A DNA stretch of 64,000 bases, taken from the NCBI GenBank assembly GCA_947496175.1, contig CANMBU010000002.1:1054001-1118000 (forward strand). The letters run 5' to 3'. The notes beneath the pieces were generated by a model, which was not told where the DNA came from, made no database searches, and worked only from the letters and a program-made list of their open reading frames with translations. Positions 32,490 to 40,537 of this stretch are shown here, in pieces; the stretch's first letter is position 1; each line of letters opens with the position of its first letter. A program made the translations under genes and the position numbers. Source of the stretch: an uncultured Roseovarius sp. GTDB lineage: Bacteria; Pseudomonadota; Alphaproteobacteria; Rhodobacterales; Rhodobacteraceae.

Positions 32490-34490
32490 TCACAGCTCAA
32501 TGCCGTCATCGGGATCGAGCGAGGCCTGACGCGCGACGGTTCCGAACCGGTCGCGCATGGCCTTGGCCCGCTGCGCATCGTCATCCGGTTCGTCGTCGAG
32601 ATCGGCGAACTCGCTGCGCGCGGGTGCGGGGTCAGGCGCGATGTCCTCATGTTCCGGTAGGTCGGGTTCGCGGCGGATGCCGCCATCAGTGGTGTCGTCT
32701 CCGGATTCTCGTTTTTGGGGTGGCGGTGCTGCGATTGGGTCTCGTTCACTCCAATCGTCGGTTTGCCAGTCACTTGTTGGTTGAGTGCCATCAGCGTCCA
32801 AATCAGGCGGCGGTGCTATCCGGGCCTTGAATTGCGGATCGGTGTAGTAACGCGCTTTCTCTGCGCGGACCGGCGGCGCGCCGGAGACCAGCACGATCTC
32901 CTCGGTTGGCGGGAGCTGCATCATCTCGCCGGGCGTCAGCAGCGGTCGCGCTGTTTCCTGACGGGAGACCATCAAATGCCCGAGCCAGGGCGACAGCCTG
33001 TGCCCGGCATAGTTCTTCATCGCCCGCATCTCGGTTGCTGTGCCGAGGGCATCGGACACCCGCTTGGCCGTCCGTTCGTCATTGGTCGCGAAGGCGACAC
33101 GGACATGGCAATTGTCGAGGATCGCATTGTTCTGACCGTAGGCCTTCTCGATCTGGTTGAGCGACTGGGCGATGAGGAACGCCTTGATCCCATAGCCGGC
33201 CATGAAGGCGAGCTGGCTTTCGAAGAAGTCGAGCCGCCCGAGCGCGGGAAACTCGTCCAACATGAACAGCACGCGGTGGTTGCGCTTGGCGTGCAGGTCT
33301 TCAGTCAGCCGGCGACCGATCTGGTTGAGCACCAGACGGATGAGTGGCTTGGTGCGCGAGATGTCCGAGGGCGGAACGACGAGGTAAAGCGTCACCGGCC
33401 TGTCGCCGGTCACGAGATCGTCGATCCGCCAATCGCAACGCCGCGTGATCTTGGCGACGATTGGATCGCGATAGAGCCCGAGAAAACTCATCGCTGTCGA
33501 AAGCACGCCCGACCGTTCATTTTCGGATTTGTTCAGGAGTTCCCGCGCGGCCTGCGCAACGACCGGATGCGGGTGGTCACCCAGATGTGGTGTGCGCATC
33601 ATCGCCGCGAGCGTCGACTCGATGGGCCGCTTCGGATCGGAGAGGAAGGCCGCGACACCGGCCAGGGTCTTGTCGGCTTCGGCGTAAAGGACATGCAGGA
33701 TCGCGCCGACCAAAAGCGAATGGCTGGTCTTCTCCCAATGGTTCCGCCGTTCGAGCAGCCCTTCGGGATCGACGAGGATGTCGGCGACGTTCTGGACGTC
33801 GCGCACCTCGGTGTCGCCGCGCCGCACTTCAAGCAGCGGGTTGTAGGCCGTCGAGTTAGTATCCGTCGGATCGAACAGGAGCACGCGGCTAAAGCGAGAG
33901 CGGTAATTCGCCGTGAGCTGCCAGTTCTCACCCTTGATATCGTGGACGATCGCCGAGCCCGGCCAGGTCAGAAGCGACGGCACGACGAGACCAACGCCCT
34001 TACCGGATCGCGTCGGCGCAAAGCACAGCACGTGCTCCGGGCCATCGTGTCGGAGATAGCGGGACTGGTAACGCCCGAGCACCACGCCATCGTCGACAAA
34101 CAATCCGGCCTCGCGCATATCCTTCTCGGTGCCCCAGCGGGCAGAGCCATAAGTTGTCACGTTGCTCGCTTCACGAGCGCGCAGCACCGAGAGAAAGATC
34201 GCGACGCCCACCGCTGCGATACCGCCCGCACCAGCGATGATCGCGCCTTCCATGAAGACGCGCGGCGCATAGGCGTCGTACCAGTACCACCAGACGAAGA
34301 CGTTCCAGGGCGCGTAGATCGGCAGACCGAGGATCGTCGTCATCGGATCGCCCAATTCGGGCTGGAAGCCGAGCCGGAAGGCCACCCATTGCGTCGCCGC
34401 CCAGACGAAGAGCAGCGCGACGGTCGAGACGATGAGGATCTGGCCCCAGAGGATGGCGGTGGCCGGTGATGCGTGTTTCTTCGAGGTCAT
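32490..34490 (-). CDS. traG: TraG/VirD4 coupling protein
   Basis: This 666-aa coupling ATPase has N-terminal transmembrane segments (about residues 13-36, 57-72 and 82-104), Walker A APTRSGKG (158-165), and Walker B VLFMLDEFPALG. It brings the relaxase-DNA complex to the channel. The start at 34490 follows GGAG; a longer frame from 34553 is unsupported. It lies 13 bp downstream of the relaxase gene and 10 bp before the CopG gene. Confidence 0.95.
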   Translation of the reverse strand: MTSKKHASPATAILWGQILIVSTVALLFVWAATQWVAFRLGFQPELGDPMTTILGLPIYAPWNVFVWWYWYDAYAPRVFMEGAIIAGAGGIAAVGVAIFLSVLRAREASNVTTYGSARWGTEKDMREAGLFVDDGVVLGRYQSRYLRHDGPEHVLCFAPTRSGKGVGLVVPSLLTWPGSAIVHDIKGENWQLTANYRSRFSRVLLFDPTDTNSTAYNPLLEVRRGDTEVRDVQNVADILVDPEGLLERRNHWEKTSHSLLVGAILHVLYAEADKTLAGVAAFLSDPKRPIESTLAAMMRTPHLGDHPHPVVAQAARELLNKSENERSGVLSTAMSFLGLYRDPIVAKITRRCDWRIDDLVTGDRPVTLYLVVPPSDISRTKPLIRLVLNQIGRRLTEDLHAKRNHRVLFMLDEFPALGRLDFFESQLAFMAGYGIKAFLIAQSLNQIEKAYGQNNAILDNCHVRVAFATNDERTAKRVSDALGTATEMRAMKNYAGHRLSPWLGHLMVSRQETARPLLTPGEMMQLPPTEEIVLVSGAPPVRAEKARYYTDPQFKARIAPPPDLDADGTQPTSDWQTDDWSERDPIAAPPPQKRESGDDTTDGGIRREPDLPEHEDIAPDPAPARSEFADLDDEPDDDAQRAKAMRDRFGTVARQASLDPDDGIEL

Positions 34491-34503
34491 GGAGTGCTCC
34501 GAG

Positions 34504-36258
34504 TCAAATCGACAGGCCGCGCTTGCGGCCGAGCGACCAGTCGATTCCGCCACCCGCCGTGACGGTGGCCGAGACGGTCTGGCCGAGATGCTTTTCGAGC
34601 TGGGGTTTCCAGGGGACGAGTTCGAAGCTCATCCCGTCGTCGATCATGGCGAAGCGACCGGAGGCTAGATCGAGGCGTTGGCGATACGTGCCAGCTACGG
34701 CCTCGCCATCATTAGACTTTTTGAACGGCAGGCCGGTGTCATCAGCGATTCTGCTTGCAGCTCTATCGAGATCGCGTTGGCTCAGTGTCTTGAGAAGATC
34801 GCGCGCGAAGGTGACGCGCTGGCCTTGCCGCGTCGCGAGGTCCTGGCCGATCAGGTGCTCAGCGCGTTTCTCCAAAGCGTCGCGGACCTCGGCTCCGAAC
34901 CCGCTCTGCGCCAGCGGCGCGCGCGCCTTGGCGAGCGCCAATCGGTCGGCCCAGGTCGCGCCGTTGGCATCGACTTGTTTGTCGAGCGCGATATCCGACC
35001 GGCCGACCAGCGCGAGGCGCTTGGCCCCGCCATCCTTCCCGGCCCAACTCCGCGTCTCGACGATACCGTCGACCGGCGTGTCGCCGGTGAGATCGAGATC
35101 GCGGAAGCGTAGGTGATGGAGACGCCCATCGACGCCGTCGATGATCGCATAGGCCTCTCCGGAGAGTTCGTTGTGCAAGCCGCGATCGACCAACTTACCG
35201 AGGATCGGGTTGTCCGGCTGGCCTTCGATGGCGAAGTCAGATGACGCCCGCGTCTGACCGCCCATCGCTCGGTGCATCGTCTTGATGATGTCCCCGCGCA
35301 CGGCCATCTCGCGCAGCGTGTCTTCCATGCCCGGCTTGAGCTGCCAGACCGAAGGCGCGAGCTTTTCGGCGAGGCCAAGTTTCTCCAACGTCTGCGCCCG
35401 CCCGATCATCCGGCGCTTGAGCTCTTTGTCTGCGAGATCGGGTGCGCCGGGCCGTAAGTCAGCGACGCCGAGGGTGTCATCGGCGTAAGACCGCAGCGCG
35501 CGATCCAGGCCGGTCCAACGCTCGGCCTTCACCTCGACATCGAGACCGGCGGCAATCTCCCTTTCGCTGCGCGGTCCGAGCTCCAATTCAACCAGCTCTT
35601 CCGCCCGTCCACGCACGCCACGGCTGATATAGTCGCGAGAGATCACGAGGTCTTTCCCGTCATCGGCCTTGCCGCGCACCAGCACATGGACATGCGGATT
35701 GTCGGTGTTCCAATGATCGGCCGCGACCCAATCGAGTTCGGTGCCGAGATCGCGCTCGGCCTGGGCCATCAGATCGCGGGTGAAGGCGCGCAGGTCGTCC
35801 ATATGCCCGGCGTCTTCCGGCGAGACGATGAAGCGGAAATGATGTCGGTCGTCTTCGGTGCTGGCGGCGAAGGCGCGGTCGTCGGCCTGGTCGTGCTCCT
35901 TGTCGAACATCGCCGCATCGCGGCCGTCCTTGGTGACGCCCTCGCGCTTCAGATAGTCGAGATGCTTGGCGAGCGGTGCGGACCGGAACTTCTGGCCGCG
36001 ATGTCTGACGATCCGCGCATTCACCACGACCCGGCGCTGCGTCCGTGCGAGGCCGCGTGAGACTTTGACGAAGCGTCCGCGTCCGAAGGTCGATCGTCCA
36101 GCCCGACTCCCGCTCGTTCTGAAATGATTGCCGGTATGCCCTGCCTTCTTCGCGGCGCGCATGACCTGTCCGACGAAGCTTTTCGCCCGTTTGGCCGAGG
36201 GGTCTTTGTCACCGATGCGCCCCGGTTTGATGCGGATGTCGTTATCGCGTTGGCTCAT
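34504..36258 (-). CDS. MOBP-type relaxase (VirD2-like, DUF3363)
   Basis: This 584-aa relaxase has a likely motif I tyrosine (Tyr102 in HLDYLKREG) and motif III with three histidines: His182, His189 and His191 in DHWNTDNPHVHVLV. The C-terminal half is the DUF3363 region common in proteobacterial ICE relaxases. It nicks DNA at oriT and pilots the strand into the recipient. The start at 36258 (MSQRDN) is chosen; the frame opens at 36273. A candidate nick site lies just upstream. Confidence 0.92.
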   Translation of the reverse strand: MSQRDNDIRIKPGRIGDKDPSAKRAKSFVGQVMRAAKKAGHTGNHFRTSGSRAGRSTFGRGRFVKVSRGLARTQRRVVVNARIVRHRGQKFRSAPLAKHLDYLKREGVTKDGRDAAMFDKEHDQADDRAFAASTEDDRHHFRFIVSPEDAGHMDDLRAFTRDLMAQAERDLGTELDWVAADHWNTDNPHVHVLVRGKADDGKDLVISRDYISRGVRGRAEELVELELGPRSEREIAAGLDVEVKAERWTGLDRALRSYADDTLGVADLRPGAPDLADKELKRRMIGRAQTLEKLGLAEKLAPSVWQLKPGMEDTLREMAVRGDIIKTMHRAMGGQTRASSDFAIEGQPDNPILGKLVDRGLHNELSGEAYAIIDGVDGRLHHLRFRDLDLTGDTPVDGIVETRSWAGKDGGAKRLALVGRSDIALDKQVDANGATWADRLALAKARAPLAQSGFGAEVRDALEKRAEHLIGQDLATRQGQRVTFARDLLKTLSQRDLDRAASRIADDTGLPFKKSNDGEAVAGTYRQRLDLASGRFAMIDDGMSFELVPWKPQLEKHLGQTVSATVTAGGGIDWSLGRKRGLSI

Positions 36259-36505
36259 GCTCGTGCTTCCCAAGAATCAAGCATGGCACGGTGAAAAGCG
36301 CGTAAAATCAGAGGAATAACTGTAGGTGCAGCACTGTGGTCAAGTGTGCCGCACGCAAAAACTCCAACAACAACAACGCCGTATCGCCCCCGCGCGACCT
36401 GCCTTTTATCTTGCCCTCCATTCGTTGAGTTCGGCTGCAATACTCCGTCTGCCGCATTCCATACGAAGCAGCACGACGGAACGGAGCGGAGCCAGATCGC
36501 TACGA
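36259..36505. other. oriT: Candidate origin of transfer (oriT)
   Basis: This 247-bp non-coding gap lies directly upstream of the relaxase gene. It contains TATCTTGCCC (36407-36416), which differs at one base from the RP4-type nic core TATCCTGCCC, and a short CAACAACAACAA run (36364-36376). MOBP relaxases nick in this core. Position and motif agree, but the flanking inverted repeat typical of oriT is not obvious. Confidence 0.5.
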
Positions 36506-37255
36506 TCATCGGTCTGACTCCCCGGCTCTGGAGACGAAAAGCGGGCTTGGTTGGTGGTCCTGTGAACTGGGCTGGGTCGGTTCTTCTGCGATCTGAACAT
36601 CGATTGATGTGCGGTCCGGGTCGGCTCTGCCCTGCGTTTCACGCGAAGCTGTGACGGGCGCAAAGAGCGGGGCAACTTGCCATCGGCCGACAGAAACGGT
36701 GCGCACCGGCTGCAACGGCGCTGCATCCGAAAAGCCAAGCTCTTGCGAAAGCGCGGCAACGTAGCGGCGCGTTTCACGCGGCAAGTGGCGCCCGGTGCGC
36801 AAGTGCTCGGCATAGCGTCCGGGGCCAGCATTATAGGCCGCGAGAAACCCCGGCGCGCCGAACTGGTCGTACATCTGGCGCAGGTAGGCGGTACCCGCGA
36901 GAATGTTCTCGCGGCGGTCGAACGGGTCCGAGCCGAAACCATGGGCTGCGCGAAGCTCGGTCCATGTGCCGGGCATTATCTGCATCAGACCCATCGCCCC
37001 GGCGTGGCTGACGGCGCGCGCATTGCCTGCGCTTTCGGCTTGCACGACGGCGCGTATCCAGCGCTCAGGGATGGCGAAGCGCTGCGACGCTTCTGCAATG
37101 TAAGCGTCGACGTCGGACGTCGGCGCGGGGGTCTCCGCTGAGCGCGAGACTGCGGCCTGTGCGTCGGCTGCAGGCGGATTGGAGCAACCGGAAAGCGTGA
37201 TCAAGATCGCGGAGGCGGCGACTAGACGAAGGCCAGAAGGACGGAGGAAAGCCAT
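36506..37255 (-). CDS. Lytic transglycosylase of the mating apparatus
   Basis: This 249-aa protein has a lipoprotein signal (LSGC, about residue 24) and an SLT-type domain: catalytic Glu in VQAESAGNARAVS, then GLMQIMPGTW and FLAAYNAGPGRYAEH. It opens peptidoglycan for channel assembly, as VirB1 does. The start at 37255 places it 4 bp after the TraF-like gene. The C-terminal 70 residues are low-complexity and unconserved. Confidence 0.9.
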   Translation of the reverse strand: MAFLRPSGLRLVAASAILITLSGCSNPPAADAQAAVSRSAETPAPTSDVDAYIAEASQRFAIPERWIRAVVQAESAGNARAVSHAGAMGLMQIMPGTWTELRAAHGFGSDPFDRRENILAGTAYLRQMYDQFGAPGFLAAYNAGPGRYAEHLRTGRHLPRETRRYVAALSQELGFSDAAPLQPVRTVSVGRWQVAPLFAPVTASRETQGRADPDRTSIDVQIAEEPTQPSSQDHQPSPLFVSRAGESDR

Positions 37256-37259
37256 CGCG

Positions 37260-37772
37260 TCAGCCCTCCCGCGTCCAGATCGGCACCGCACGACCGAGGA
37301 TCGTGTCGCGCGGCAGCGGCCCGAAATACCGCCCGTCGAGGCTCGCCTCGGTGTCAGGATTGAGGAAGAAGATCTGATCGTCGGTGAGCCGTTGACAGCC
37401 CTGCCAGACGGGCAGTGGGCGGTCGAAACGGTCGTGTGTCTTGGCGGTAGCTATTGCAACGCCATCGATGCTGATCGTGACGCCGGTGCGGCAAACGCGA
37501 TGTCCGGGAAGCGCGGCGACATGCTTGATGAGCGGGACATCGGCGCCGAGATAGCCATGCTCCAGGAGCCAGTCGCCGAGCGGTGACGGCGGTTCGAGGA
37601 CGACGAGGTCGCCGACATTCGGCGTGTCGAGCGGCTGCACGGCGTAGAAACCGATGGGCACACTCGCGGACGCATTCCAGACGAGGATCGGGTTTGCGCA
37701 AATGATCGCGGAAAGCGCGATCAACGCGATACCGGTGCTTCCGATGAGAAGCGAGGGGCGCACGCGTTTCAC
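37260..37772 (-). CDS. traF: TraF-like S26-family signal peptidase
   Basis: This 170-aa protein has an N-terminal membrane helix (about residues 8-27), a nucleophile Ser37 in NASASVPIGFY and the general-base Lys83 in PLIKHVAALPG. These match the Ser/Lys dyad of S26 peptidases. In RP4, TraF processes and cyclises the TrbC pilin, which this gene probably does too. It overlaps DUF2840 by 4 nt. Confidence 0.92.
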   Translation of the reverse strand: MKRVRPSLLIGSTGIALIALSAIICANPILVWNASASVPIGFYAVQPLDTPNVGDLVVLEPPSPLGDWLLEHGYLGADVPLIKHVAALPGHRVCRTGVTISIDGVAIATAKTHDRFDRPLPVWQGCQRLTDDQIFFLNPDTEASLDGRYFGPLPRDTILGRAVPIWTREG

Positions 37773-38233
37773 GCCGCCAGCGCCCGTCGTTTGAGCCAGG
37801 CGTCATGCCGGAAAGGCGTGTAAGGACGCGGCTCGAGATTGCAGATGAGGCGATTGTGGACGTGCCGCCAATGGTCCGGACAGACGTCTTCCGGCACGAT
37901 CTTCTCCGCCTCGATCTGGTCGATACAGAGCAGTACAGCTTCGACCTTAGGCCAGCCGGAAAGCCGCAAGAGCGATACCCCGCCGGGCGTCACAAACGGC
38001 ACCGTCGAATAGCGCTCGCCCGGGAAGGCGGCCTGAAGGATGTTGATCCGACTCTCGACTGTGCCGTAGTCATTCGCGGCCCAGCGGATGAAGGCGAATA
38101 CGCTACCGGGATCGACACCGACGACGCGAACCGAACGGCTTCTAATCGTCTCGTGAACGATCCGGCCGAAGCGCAGCCAGCGTTCGATGCGACCTTCGAT
38201 CCATGTGAGTTCGATGGTCGTGCGCCCGCTCAT
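37769..38233 (-). CDS. DUF2840 protein
   Basis: This 154-aa protein is the DUF2840 family member that usually precedes traF in these elements, with VFAFIRWAANDYGTVESRI and LQAAFPGERYSTVPFVTPGG. The function is unknown. It overlaps its neighbours by 4 nt on both sides and lacks membrane segments. An accessory role in transfer or maintenance is inferred. Confidence 0.84.
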   Translation of the reverse strand: MSGRTTIELTWIEGRIERWLRFGRIVHETIRSRSVRVVGVDPGSVFAFIRWAANDYGTVESRINILQAAFPGERYSTVPFVTPGGVSLLRLSGWPKVEAVLLCIDQIEAEKIVPEDVCPDHWRHVHNRLICNLEPRPYTPFRHDAWLKRRALAA

Positions 38234-38514
38234 GAGCGCTTCTCGCCGCTATAGGCCGGCGAGATCGCCGCATGTCGTTTGGCCGGAAGGACAATGTCGC
38301 CCGTATCGTCGGAGGTCGAGCGTTTCTCGCCGCGGCTGACCCAGGCCTGTAGATCTTCGACTGCGTAAACGACACGGCCTCCGATTTTGGAATACTTTGG
38401 CCCGGTCCCGTAGGTGCGGTGTTTCTCCAGCGTTCGGCCGGACAGACCGAGAAAACGGGCGGCTTCAGGGGTTCTGAGATAGCGTGGCGGCAGGCCGGTA
38501 TTGGGATCGGGCAT
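38230..38514 (-). CDS. AlpA/MerR-like helix-turn-helix protein
   Basis: This 94-aa protein has a helix-turn-helix at residues 10-60 (YLRTPEAARFLGLSGRTLEK, then VVYAVEDLQAWVSRG). The pattern fits the excisionase/AlpA-like family that helps control excision. It is the first gene of the leftward operon through DUF2840, traF and the transglycosylase. It may act as recombination directionality factor or regulator. Confidence 0.83.
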   Translation of the reverse strand: MPDPNTGLPPRYLRTPEAARFLGLSGRTLEKHRTYGTGPKYSKIGGRVVYAVEDLQAWVSRGEKRSTSDDTGDIVLPAKRHAAISPAYSGEKRS

Positions 38515-38690
38515 CTGGGGGCTCCTCTGGTCATCGCGGGTCCGCCGCGGGATGCGAGGGACGGCTGATGGCCAGAGAAGCGGAGAAGAGCGCCCAGGAG
38601 GGATGATGAAGACTCTCGCGAGGAATCGTCACCCCTTCGAGAAGGAGGAGTGGTGTTCCGATAGGATCTGTTTGGGGGACGGTGAGACAG

Positions 38691-39423
38691 TTACTTTCGA
38701 GGCAAGCGGGCTGCTGATTTCCCGCGCAATAGCTGTCGATAGCCGTCACTGACGAGGGTACGTCCATATGCAGCGAGACGCGCGACCTGCGCTTTCAAAG
38801 CGCTCGTCTTCCACGGTTCGGCGGCAACTCTGCGGGCACCGAAATGGGCCACCGCAATGTCGCGCAACCGCGCCCCCGATTGCTTTGCATCGTCCGTGCG
38901 CAGTGCATGACCGATGCGTCTGCGACGTTGTAGCGTGAATAGTGCGGGTGGTGTCCGCCCGAGCCACACAGCTCTGAGACGCTTCGCGGTGGCTACTCTG
39001 ATCGACCAATCGGGTGATAGAGGAACGATGACGGCGCGCGGGCGGTCCGCGGTCAGGGCGTCGTCGGAAACCACAATCAATCCGGTGCGAATGTACGACC
39101 AGTAGCGACCGCGGGTGTCGCGCTTCGTTTCGACGATGACCTGATCGAAAACAGCGTTTTCGGCCTCACCGAGGCTTCTGGCCGTCATCAAAGAGGTCAC
39201 GGCTGGTGCAATCGAAGGTCTCCAGTAGAGCTTCGCGTTCGTCGCTTTGAGCTCAGGATTGACCGGGAAATCGTAACCCCCAAGCGGCCGCATCGTTTTC
39301 GGCCATGTTTGGAAACGCGGCGCGGTAGTCTGGATTCCGTCTGAGGCATTCCCACGCCAGACCGGAGGCATCGAGTTTTTCGATGTAATCGTAGTCGGTT
39401 TCGTCTCGCCAGTTCGTCGGCAT
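38691..39423 (-). pseudogene. DUF6499/DUF2285 regulator gene with a frameshift
   Basis: The minus strand from ATG 39423 reads MPTNWRDETDYDYIEKL and continues to FPGQS and a stop at 39253-39255. The remainder (GYDFPVNPELKATNAKLYW onward, a DUF2285 domain, to 38691) is in the next frame. One extra G in the CCCGGTC region near 39262 explains it: removing it would join the halves as RFPVNPELK. Intact relatives carry both parts in one protein of about 240 aa. Either the gene is broken or this is a sequence error. Confidence 0.75.
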
Positions 39424-39565
39424 ATCCGCTCTCCAACTGTTACGCGCCGAGCGTCAGACGCTTTGGACTCGCTAGTGTGTGCGCGCTAAACGGGAATTTG
39501 TAGGCAGGCGAAAGGCATGGCGTGATGCACATAGCGGATCGCCACAATGCGGGCGTCTCGCGGTT

Positions 39566-39832
39566 TCAGGCTTTCCAGAGAAGTTCGCGGTACCCTTGCT
39601 GGGCGATCCAATGCGCGCGCTTAAGGTGGCTCGCATGCACTCGCTGGGCACGCTTTGGCTCCCGGGACGCATCAATTCCAAAGAGGTAAAGGACAATTTC
39701 CGAAAGCGTGGCCCCATCTGCTTCTGCATCGAGAAGACGTGCGTACAGCTTCAATTGAGCTCGATCATACTCGGTCAGATTATCGCTCTTGGGCGGCGCT
39801 TCTGCATGTTCGGAACTATGTTGGTTACCCAT
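39566..39832 (-). CDS. DUF2285-like small DNA-binding protein
   Basis: This 88-aa protein begins at 39832, 5 nt after GGGGAG; a longer start at 39865 is less supported. It has a DUF2285-type helical pattern in YARLLDAEADGATLSEIVLYL and HWIAQQGYRELL. Such genes cluster with AlpA and xre genes in this kind of element and probably act in regulation. It is divergent from xre at 40010, sharing the operator region. Confidence 0.7.
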   Translation of the reverse strand: MGNQHSSEHAEAPPKSDNLTEYDRAQLKLYARLLDAEADGATLSEIVLYLFGIDASREPKRAQRVHASHLKRAHWIAQQGYRELLWKA

Positions 39833-39947
39833 GTACTCCCCCAGCGGACGACGGTGCTCCCACATGATTATTGCCCCAGTTTATGGGATCGGCGCAACTG
39901 TCACCCAGTCGCCGACAAGGTTTCGGAGCATCGGTCCAGGCCGTTAG

Positions 39948-39987
39948 ACTAAGATACCGAGTATTATAGTACGTCGCACTAAAATAC
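39948..39987. promoter_or_regulatory. Nested operator for the Xre regulator
   Basis: Three related 10-bp half-sites lie between two divergent genes: ACTAAGATAC (39948-39957), GTATTATAGT (39961-39970) and ACTAAAATAC (39978-39987). The second and third are inverted with 9 of 10 positions matching across a 7-nt spacer. The first is a near-direct copy of the third. The end is 23 bp before the xre ATG, so binding would overlap its promoter. Confidence 0.6.
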
Positions 39988-40009
39988 GCGATACGTCTTT
40001 TGTCGTCGG

Positions 40010-40228
40010 ATGGATATCCGGCAGACTTTTGGAAACAATCTCAAGCACTACAGAACCTTAGCTGACATGAGCCAGGCGGCATTGGCCGTGAAGATGGGTG
40101 TGGATCGCGCGCATGTGAGTTCGATGGAGCGCGGCCAGCAGAACGTCACGATCATCACGCTCTGGCATGTCGCGCAGGCGCTGAACGTCGAGCCGGCAGC
40201 GCTGTTGGAAGATAGCGTATCTAGCTAA
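40010..40228 (+). CDS. Xre-family transcriptional regulator
   Basis: This 72-aa protein is a single helix-turn-helix domain (LADMSQAALAVKMGVDRAHV, then SSMERGQQNVTI). It is like controller proteins that repress their own gene and switch transfer genes. It is divergent from the DUF2285-like gene and directly downstream of a nested operator. Confidence 0.9.
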   Translation: MDIRQTFGNNLKHYRTLADMSQAALAVKMGVDRAHVSSMERGQQNVTIITLWHVAQALNVEPAALLEDSVSS

Positions 40229-40537
40229 ATCGATGGTCAAGACCGCAAGGTTTTGCGATTTAGCAGACAAACGGCCACTTTCCGGCACCGCGCCCGAAAG
40301 TCCGCTCGGGAGGCCATGCATGGCACTGCGTTCATGCAATCGCTAAACGGGCAGCCTTATCGTCGGTTCCATGAGTGTGACCGCCTGACCTCGGAGCAGC
40401 ACGCGGTCGAGTCTCAACGCCTAGTCGAGCCAGCGCCCGTGCGACAACGCTTGGAAATCGAAGGTCGCGCCCGAGACCCCATCCCCCGGTTCTGTTGCGA
40501 CTCACCACAGTCGTCAAACACCCATGCACAATCGCGA
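40229..40537. other. Gap between the xre gene and the amidohydrolase cargo
   Basis: In 309 nt no supported coding region or RNA is seen. Open frames here are shadows of the amidohydrolase gene that run out of it. It is the likely left junction between element backbone and the TetR-controlled cargo. No inverted repeat ends or insertion sequence remnants were found. Confidence 0.5.

Noticed and set aside
32715-34469. A 584-aa open frame opposite traG
   Set aside because: Traced to antisense of a GC-rich gene; no domain and no ribosome site. traG on the other strand has all its motifs.
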